Source of the DNA: Marinibaculum pumilum
GTDB taxonomy: Bacteria; Pseudomonadota; Alphaproteobacteria; Ferrovibrionales; Ferrovibrionaceae
Length of the DNA stretch: 64,000 nucleotides
Assembly: GCF_042646425.1 (NCBI RefSeq)
Contig: NZ_JBHRTR010000037.1
Location: 62,001 to 126,000, forward strand
Direction of reading: 5' to 3'
In this document: positions 59,633 through 64,000 of the stretch, in pieces
How the letters are laid out: the number at the start of each line of letters is the position of its first letter
How positions within the stretch are numbered: position 1 is the stretch's first letter
Made by a program: the position numbers and the translations under genes
The notes under the pieces: generated by a model
What the model saw: the letters and a program-made list of their open reading frames with translations, nothing else
Told to the model about the DNA's origin: nothing
The model's database searches: none

Positions 59633-60050
59633 GTTCGGGCTGCCTTGCAGGGATGGGTGTCGGATTGCCGGTCGGTGCCGTTCGGGCCGTGCGGTCGGCG
59701 TTCACTGCGCCGCGCCGGAGCATGGCGCCGGGCGGCCTGCTTTATGAACGCTGCGACGCGCAGGTCAACCGCTGCGACGCCGCGGCCTGCGCCGCCAACC
59801 GGGGCGAAGCCGGCGCCGGAGCGGGTGCCAGGCATGCCCTGCGACGATTGACCGGGGGTTATCCCTGCCAATACTCTGTGGTAGGGAAGGTGTCGAGCCG
59901 CCAGATATAGCGATCAGGGTGGCCGCCGCGGTTTCCGGCCAATGCGGCGCGAGATGCCGCCCGACGTGCGATCTGGGAGCGGCTCCGCCGGAGCGCGCCC
60001 GCTGCGGTCGCCACACCGGCCGCCGCATGCCGAGGACGAACAGACAGCCG
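59633..60050. other. Divergent region between tkt and the DUF4164 gene
   Basis: No convincing gene is seen in these 418 bp. The plus-strand part holds a sigma-70-type promoter at 59848-59875. The minus-strand part must hold the tkt promoter, which I cannot place. The leader of the DUF4164 gene is about 165 bp and includes several weak upstream ATGs. Confidence 0.55.
59848..59875 (+). promoter_or_regulatory. Candidate sigma-70 promoter of the DUF4164-zapA genes
   Basis: TTGACC (59848-59853) is followed after 16 bases by AATACT (59870-59875), giving five and four of six consensus matches. Transcription would start near 59883. Confidence 0.5.
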
Positions 60051-60371
60051 ATGGACCCGGAAACCGCCGACACGCCAGCCGATCAGGAGACAGCCGATCA
60101 GGAGACAGCCGATCCCGCTGCCGCCTGGCAGCGGCTGGATGCGGCCCTGACGGTGCTGGAGGATGCGCTGCTGGCGCAGCGCCGGCAGTCGGCAGAGGAA
60201 CTGCAGGCGGTGCGCCGGGAGCTGGAGCAGGCGCGGGCGGAGAATGCGCGCCTGGCGGAAGCGCTGAAGGCGGAACAGGCCCGGGTGCAGCGGCTGGAGG
60301 ACCTGACCTCCGCCGTATCGGGCCGTGTGGATTCCGCGATCGGGGAACTGGAGTCGATCCTGGAGCCGTGA
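60051..60371 (+). CDS. DUF4164-like coiled-coil protein upstream of zapA
   Basis: This 106-residue protein is predicted to be one long coiled coil (LDAALTVLEDALLAQRRQSAEELQAVRRELEQARAENARLAEALKAEQARVQRLEDL). It has a short acidic repeat ADQET at residues 9-20 encoded by 15-bp units. Small coiled-coil proteins of the DUF4164 kind are regularly found before zapA in alphaproteobacteria, which suggests a role with the division machinery. The start could also be the ATG at 60027. Confidence 0.72.
   Translation: MDPETADTPADQETADQETADPAAAWQRLDAALTVLEDALLAQRRQSAEELQAVRRELEQARAENARLAEALKAEQARVQRLEDLTSAVSGRVDSAIGELESILEP
60076..60114 (+). repeat. 15-bp coding tandem repeat in the DUF4164-like gene
   Basis: Two perfect copies and a partial third of CAGCCGATCAGGAGA, encoding the ADQET pentapeptides at the start of the coiled-coil protein. 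Confidence 0.85.
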
Positions 60372-60553
60372 CGCCGCGGGCGCTGAAGGCGCCCGGCCGG
60401 CGGATGCGACAGGCACTGGACCGGCGACAGCTGCGACGGGAGAGAGATGGGCTTGCGGGGGATGGAAGGCTGCAGCGGCACCGGACCGGAAGGTCGGCCG
60501 GGCCGGAGGGGCTGCGGACGGTGAGCCAGTTTTTCTAGGAAAGTGACGGCGCG

Positions 60554-61015
60554 ATGCAGCAACGCAGGACTGGGACCGGGCAGGTTCGGATCACGGTCAA
60601 TGGCCGCAGCTACAAGATCGGCTGCGACGCGGGCGAAGAGGACCGTATCGTCGAACTGGGCCAGTACCTCGACGGCCGGGTGGCGGAACTCGCCGCCCGG
60701 GTCGGGCAGGTGGGCGACGAGCGGCTGCTGTTGATGACCGCTCTGGTCCTGGCCGACGACCTGGCGGAGGCCGTGGCCGACCTGGAGGCGGTCCGCCAGA
60801 CACCGGCCCAGTCGGGATCGTCCCAGCCGGGATCGTCCCAGCCGGGATCGTCCCAGCCGGATCAGGAACGGACGACCGGTGCGACGCCGCACGACGGTGC
60901 CGGCGGCGAAGCCGGCCAGGCGAAGGTGCAGGAAGCGGCAGCGGCGGAGAGCGAGCGGGTGAATGCGCTGGCATCTCGTGTCGAAGGCATTGCCGCGCGG
61001 CTGGCGAGTGCCTAA
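60554..61015 (+). CDS. zapA: Cell division protein ZapA
   Basis: This 153-residue protein promotes FtsZ bundling at midcell. The globular N-part is QVRITVNGRSYKIGCDAGEEDRIVELGQYLDGRVAELA (about residues 10-47), followed by DERLLLMTALVLADDLAEAVADLE. The C-terminal half is longer than in most ZapA proteins and includes SQPGS pentapeptides encoded by a 15-bp tandem repeat, then a helix (AAAESERVNALASRVEGIAARL). 6S RNA follows directly, as in other alphaproteobacteria. Confidence 0.9.
   Translation: MQQRRTGTGQVRITVNGRSYKIGCDAGEEDRIVELGQYLDGRVAELAARVGQVGDERLLLMTALVLADDLAEAVADLEAVRQTPAQSGSSQPGSSQPGSSQPDQERTTGATPHDGAGGEAGQAKVQEAAAAESERVNALASRVEGIAARLASA
60809..60865 (+). repeat. 15-bp coding tandem repeat in zapA
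   Basis: Three copies of CAGCCGGGATCGTCC (the first with one change) plus a partial fourth encode QPGSS repeats in the ZapA linker. Confidence 0.9.
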
Positions 61016-61023
61016 GTTCATTG

Positions 61024-61196
61024 CCGGACGGGCCTACTGCCCGGTACGTGAGGTCGCTTAAATCCCTGGGGCCAATGTTCATTCTCTAGGGAGCTGTCCC
61101 TGACCGGATCGTGGTTCGGCTAGTACGGCGCCCACCTGGTTGTCCAGGCCACAGAGGATGTAGCACATACCCACGGCCATGGCGGTGCCCGTCCAC
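61024..61196 (+). ncRNA. ssrS: 6S RNA
   Basis: The region between zapA and the 5-formyl-THF cyclo-ligase gene is the usual place of 6S RNA. GGACGGGC (61026-61033) and GCCCGTCC (61187-61194) form the closing stem. Internal elements GGTCGCTTAAATCCCTGGGG, TCTCTAGGGAGCTGTCCCTG and CGCCCACCTGGTTGTCCAGG resemble alphaproteobacterial 6S RNAs, with a large central bubble. 6S RNA binds the housekeeping RNA polymerase and inhibits it in stationary phase. Ends are estimated. Confidence 0.82.
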
Positions 61197-61207
61197 TTCA
61201 TAGACAT

Positions 61208-61221
61208 GCCCGCAAGCGGGC
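61208..61221 (+). terminator. GC-rich hairpin after 6S RNA
   Basis: GCCCGC and GCGGGC pair perfectly around AA, 12 bp after the 6S closing stem. There is no T tract, so it could mark processing or termination. Confidence 0.35.
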
Positions 61222-61226
61222 GCGCC

Positions 61227-61286
61227 GGAAATCCGACCCCCGGAGATCCGACCCCCGGAGATCTGGCCCCCGGAGATCCCCCCCGA
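61227..61286 (+). repeat. 15-bp tandem repeat containing the cyclo-ligase ribosome site
   Basis: Four 15-bp units of the type GGAGATCCGACCCCC lead right up to the ATG at 61286. The GGAG of the last unit is the apparent ribosome binding site of the following gene. Confidence 0.85.
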
Positions 61287-61894
61287 TGAGCGGCGTTTCC
61301 GCCGCGAAGGCGCGGCTGCGGGTCGCGATGCATGGCCTGCGCCGGGCCGCTCATCGCCCCTGGCATGGCATTGCCGCCGCCGGTATCCTGGTCCACGAAG
61401 TCCTGGCCGCGGCTGAGATATCGCCGGGCATCGTGGCCGCCTATTGGCCGATGGCGGGCGAGGCCGATCCCCTGCCGGCGCTGCGGCGCCTCACCGACAT
61501 GGGGTGGCAGACCGCCTTGCCGGATATCGTGCCGCCGGCGGCGGACGGTGCCATGCGCCACGGCCATGTCGTCTTCCGCCCCTGGCCGCTGGCCGACGGC
61601 GTGCCGCCGCCCGGCGCCTATCGCATTCCGGCGCCGCCGGCCGCCATCCCGGCGGTGCGGCCGGATCTGGTTCTGGTGCCGTTGCTGGCGGCGGACCGGC
61701 GGGGGCGGCGGCTGGGCCAGGGCGCGGGCTTCTACGACCGCTGCCTTGCGGAGCTGCGGCAGGACGGCGAACCGGTGCTGGCGGTGGGCTGGGCGATGGA
61801 GGCGCAGCTGCTGCGCCAGGTGCCGGCCGACGACCGCGACGCGCCACTGGACTGGCTGGTGACGGAGCGGCGGGCATTGCGCTGCCCGGCATAG
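61286..61894 (+). CDS. 5-formyltetrahydrofolate cyclo-ligase
   Basis: This 202-residue enzyme turns 5-formyl-THF into 5,10-methenyl-THF with ATP. VAAYWPMAGEADPLPALRRL (about residues 50-69), MRHGHVVFRPWP and the signature LVLVPLLAADRRGRRLGQGAGFYDRCLAEL (~127-156) are diagnostic; the usual GxGxGYYDR is GQGAGFYDR. It lies just after 6S RNA, the same pairing as ssrS-ygfA in E. coli. The ribosome site is inside a 15-bp tandem repeat. Confidence 0.93.
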   Translation: MSGVSAAKARLRVAMHGLRRAAHRPWHGIAAAGILVHEVLAAAEISPGIVAAYWPMAGEADPLPALRRLTDMGWQTALPDIVPPAADGAMRHGHVVFRPWPLADGVPPPGAYRIPAPPAAIPAVRPDLVLVPLLAADRRGRRLGQGAGFYDRCLAELRQDGEPVLAVGWAMEAQLLRQVPADDRDAPLDWLVTERRALRCPA

Positions 61895-61965
61895 GATTTT
61901 GGGACGAACGGTTGCCCCCATGGCGTCTGCGGCGATGGGCAGGGCGGCCGGCAGGGAATGAATCG

Positions 61966-62826
61966 ATGAAGCTTCTGTATCTCGGCGATGTCGTCGGCCG
62001 CTCCGGCCGGGAAGGTGTGGTGGCGCGGCTGCCGGGCCTGATCGAACGCCTGGCGCCCGACTTCGTGGTCGTGAATGGCGAGAATGCCGCCGGCGGCTTC
62101 GGCATCACCGGCCGGATCTGCCAGGAACTCTACGATGCCGGCGTCGACTGCATCCTGACCGGCAACCATGTCTGGGACCAGAAGGAGACCCTGGGCTATA
62201 TCGACGGCGACCCGCGCCTGCTGCGGCCGATGAACTTCCCGGCGGGCACGCCGGGACGCGGCGTGGCGGAGTTCCGCACCCGCCGGGGGGAAAAGGTCGC
62301 GGTCCTGCAGGTGATGGGACGGCTGTTCATGGAGCCGCTGGACGATCCCTTCACCGCGGTGGAGGAGGCGCTGAACCGCTATCGCCTGGGGCCGAAGGGC
62401 GGCGGCTTCGACGCCATCCTGCTGGACGTGCATGCCGAGGCCACGTCGGAAAAGATGGCGCTGGGCCACCTGGCCGACGGGCGCGCCTCGCTGGTCTGCG
62501 GCACGCATACCCATGTGCCGACGGCGGACGCGCAGATCCTGCCCGGCGGCACCGCCTACATGACCGATGCCGGCATGTGCGGCGACTACGATTCCGTCAT
62601 CGGCATGGACAAGGTCGAACCGTTGCGCCGCTTCCGCCGGAAGACCCCGGGCGCCCGCTTCGAGCCGGCCGGCGGCGAGGCGACCGTCTGCGGCGTGTTC
62701 GTGGAGACCGAGCCGGGAACCGGCCTGGCCCGCAGGATCGAGCCGGTCCGCGTCGGCGGGCGCCTGTCGCAGGCGCTGCCGGGCGGCGGCGCGGCAGTTG
62801 ACGCGGGCCGCGCCGCAGCCGAATAG
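61966..62826 (+). CDS. YmdB-like metallophosphoesterase (TIGR00282)
   Basis: This 286-residue protein is of the YmdB family, dinuclear-metal phosphodiesterases acting on cyclic nucleotides in Bacillus. LLYLGDVVGRSGREGV, VVNGENAAGGFGIT, LTGNHVWDQKE, LLDVHAEATSEKMALG and CGTHTHVPTADAQILPGGTAYMTDAGMCG carry the metal ligands. About 25 C-terminal residues are a Gly/Ala-rich extension. It lies 71 bp after the cyclo-ligase gene in the same direction. Confidence 0.93.
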   Translation: MKLLYLGDVVGRSGREGVVARLPGLIERLAPDFVVVNGENAAGGFGITGRICQELYDAGVDCILTGNHVWDQKETLGYIDGDPRLLRPMNFPAGTPGRGVAEFRTRRGEKVAVLQVMGRLFMEPLDDPFTAVEEALNRYRLGPKGGGFDAILLDVHAEATSEKMALGHLADGRASLVCGTHTHVPTADAQILPGGTAYMTDAGMCGDYDSVIGMDKVEPLRRFRRKTPGARFEPAGGEATVCGVFVETEPGTGLARRIEPVRVGGRLSQALPGGGAAVDAGRAAAE

Positions 62827-62904
62827 ATGCGCCTTTCGCAGGCAGGCGTGCGGGCGCCCCGGCAGATCGCCGGGCGGTTGCCCGCAGAAGGATGAAGAGC
62901 AGTC

Positions 62905-63654
62905 ATGGCCGGTCATTCCCAGTTCAAGAACATCATGCACCGCAAGGGCGCGCAGGATGCAAAGCGCGCCAAGGTGTTCACCAAGCTGATCCGCGAGCTG
63001 ACCACCGCCGCCAAGCTGGGCGGCCCGGACCCGGCGGCGAACCCGCGGCTGCGCGCGGCGGTGATCGCCGCGCGCGGCTCCAACATGCCGAAGGACACGA
63101 TGGAGCGCGCGATCAACCGCGGCTCCGGCTCCGATGCGGAGAATTACGAGGAGGTGCGATACGAGGGCTATGGCCCCGGCGGCATCGCGGTGATCGTCGA
63201 GGCGCTGACCGACAACCGGAACCGCACCGCGTCGGAGGTGCGCTCCGCCTTCTCCAAGCATGGCGGGTCGCTGGGCGAGACCAACTCCGTCGCCTTCATG
63301 TTCGACCAGGTGGGCCAGGTGATCTATCCGGCCGACACCGCCGACCAGGAGGCGATGTTCGAGGCGGCGCTGGAAGCCGGCGCGACCGACTGCAGCTTCG
63401 ATCCGCAGGAAGGCCACGAGGTGATCTGCGCGGCCGACGATTTCAACGAGGTCCGCGACGGGCTGGAACAGGCCTTCGGCCCGGCGAAGACCGCGCGCCT
63501 GACCTGGAAGCCGCAGAACACCGTTCCGGTGGATGACGAAAAGGCCGAATCGCTGTTCAAGATGCTGGATGTCCTGGAAGACAGCGACGATGTGCAGCAG
63601 GTCTATGCCAATTTCGAGGTCTCCGACGCCATGCTGGAGAAGCTGGCGAGCTGA
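62905..63654 (+). CDS. YebC/PmpR family transcriptional regulator
   Basis: This 249-residue protein is of the YebC family, DNA-binding regulators; some members also help ribosomes translate proline stretches. MAGHSQFKNIMHRKGAQDAK is the hallmark N-terminus, followed by NMPKDTMERAINRG, YEGYGPGGIAVIVEALTDNRNRT and FSKHGGSLGE. The usual position next to ruvC is kept, since ruvC follows 66 bp later. Confidence 0.96.
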   Translation: MAGHSQFKNIMHRKGAQDAKRAKVFTKLIRELTTAAKLGGPDPAANPRLRAAVIAARGSNMPKDTMERAINRGSGSDAENYEEVRYEGYGPGGIAVIVEALTDNRNRTASEVRSAFSKHGGSLGETNSVAFMFDQVGQVIYPADTADQEAMFEAALEAGATDCSFDPQEGHEVICAADDFNEVRDGLEQAFGPAKTARLTWKPQNTVPVDDEKAESLFKMLDVLEDSDDVQQVYANFEVSDAMLEKLAS

Positions 63655-63720
63655 TCGTCGCGCCCCGGCCGGCCGCCGGGGCGTCCGCCTGCGCCTGCCG
63701 GCCGCGGAAGGCCGGGCATC

Positions 63721-64000
63721 TTGAGCCGCGCCGGTCCGGTCCGGATCCTGGGACTGGACCCGGGCCTGCGCCACACCGGCTGGGGGCTGATCGAGGCGGA
63801 GGGGACCCGGATCCGCCATCGCGGCCATGGCGTGCTGAACATCGACGCCAGCCAGGGGCTGTCCGACCGCCTGGCCGCGCTGCATGCCGGCCTGTCCGAG
63901 GTCGTCGGCGCCTGGACCCCGGACGAGGCTGCGGTGGAAGAGACCTTCGTGAACCGCAATCCGGTATCGACCCTGAAGCTGGGCCAGGCCCGCGGCATCG
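63721..64000 (+). CDS. ruvC: Holliday junction endonuclease RuvC (5' part)
   Basis: The first 93 residues are visible, running off the window end. RILGLDPGLRHTGWGLIE carries the first catalytic Asp, and AAVEETFVNRNPVSTLKLGQARGI the second acidic residue and the conserved helix. The start appears to be TTG (LSRAGPVRILGLDPG), with GGAAGG about 11 bases upstream; no ATG or GTG lies in frame before the conserved region. RuvC resolves Holliday junctions with RuvAB. Confidence 0.93.
   Translation, partial: MSRAGPVRILGLDPGLRHTGWGLIEAEGTRIRHRGHGVLNIDASQGLSDRLAALHAGLSEVVGAWTPDEAAVEETFVNRNPVSTLKLGQARGI

Noticed and set aside
60372..60553. A small Arg-rich gene between the DUF4164-like gene and zapA
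   Set aside because: The open frame is a read-through of the alternative frame of the upstream gene, with no start signal and no similarity to known proteins.

Overview
The window is about 64 kb of very GC-rich DNA (close to 70%), densely packed with genes on both strands. It reads as a chromosomal segment of an alphaproteobacterium, most likely of the Rhodospirillales type. The signs are a TrcR/DUF1013 cell-cycle regulator, a COQ9 family protein, split pntAA-pntAB-pntB genes, cysteine-free L31, 6S RNA between zapA and the 5-formyl-THF cyclo-ligase gene, a ROSE thermometer before hsp20, and CtrA-, EcfG- and RpoH-like promoter motifs. I saw no tRNA, rRNA, CRISPR, phage or transposase gene. Two runs of N (36493-36583 and 37735-37848) are assembly gaps, and the second cuts the end of a quinone oxidoreductase gene.

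Layout. 1-2520 (minus): DUF1244, a YbdK/GCS2 carboxylate-amine ligase and N-formylglutamate amidohydrolase. 2652-10148 (plus): a TPR/beta-barrel outer-membrane protein followed by two large tandem FecR-domain exported proteins, which I read as a candidate type XI (SLAM/DUF560-like) secretion locus with two paralogous cargos. 10526-15999 (minus): fused indolepyruvate ferredoxin oxidoreductase and a sigma-54 response regulator. 16305-26192 (plus): nucleotide-sugar epimerase, two hotdog thioesterases, M3 oligopeptidase, ABC1/UbiB kinase, a tiny cytochrome oxidase subunit IV, the three-gene transhydrogenase operon and ZntB. 26347-36418: S21, peptide deformylase, COQ9, purEK, a diguanylate cyclase, two DUF465 proteins, TIGR02444, UbiX, an acyl-CoA synthetase, an O-methyltransferase and a small membrane-anchored acidic protein. 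36585-47385: TrcR, quinone oxidoreductase, DUF1192, MetY/MetZ, alpha/beta hydrolase, a zinc peptidase, Hsp20, L31, an ABC exporter and a paraoxonase-like protein.

47878-52270 (minus) holds a three-gene envelope module: an OmpA-domain protein, a MotA/TolQ/ExbB-like channel with a long cytoplasmic tail, and a MotB-like protein with a proton-carrier-type Asp, about 350 residues of coiled coil and an OmpA domain. It is probably an ion-driven envelope complex of unknown purpose. 52548-59632 (minus) is central carbon metabolism (transketolase, gap, pgk, class I aldolase) plus a ThiE-like protein and an inositol monophosphatase. 60051-64000 (plus) is a division/RNA/repair end: DUF4164 coiled coil, ZapA, 6S RNA, 5-formyl-THF cyclo-ligase, YmdB-like phosphodiesterase, YebC and the start of RuvC.

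Non-coding structure is unusually rich. Tandem repeats with a 15-bp unit occur at five places, three of them within 1.3 kb around zapA. Palindromic REP-type elements and RAYT-like repeats sit only where genes converge. Regulatory sequences recognisable by eye include a perfect CtrA box, an EcfG-type promoter with a start-codon hairpin, a heat-shock promoter plus ROSE thermometer, and a promoter-terminator pair upstream of metZ that would make a ~70-nt RNA.
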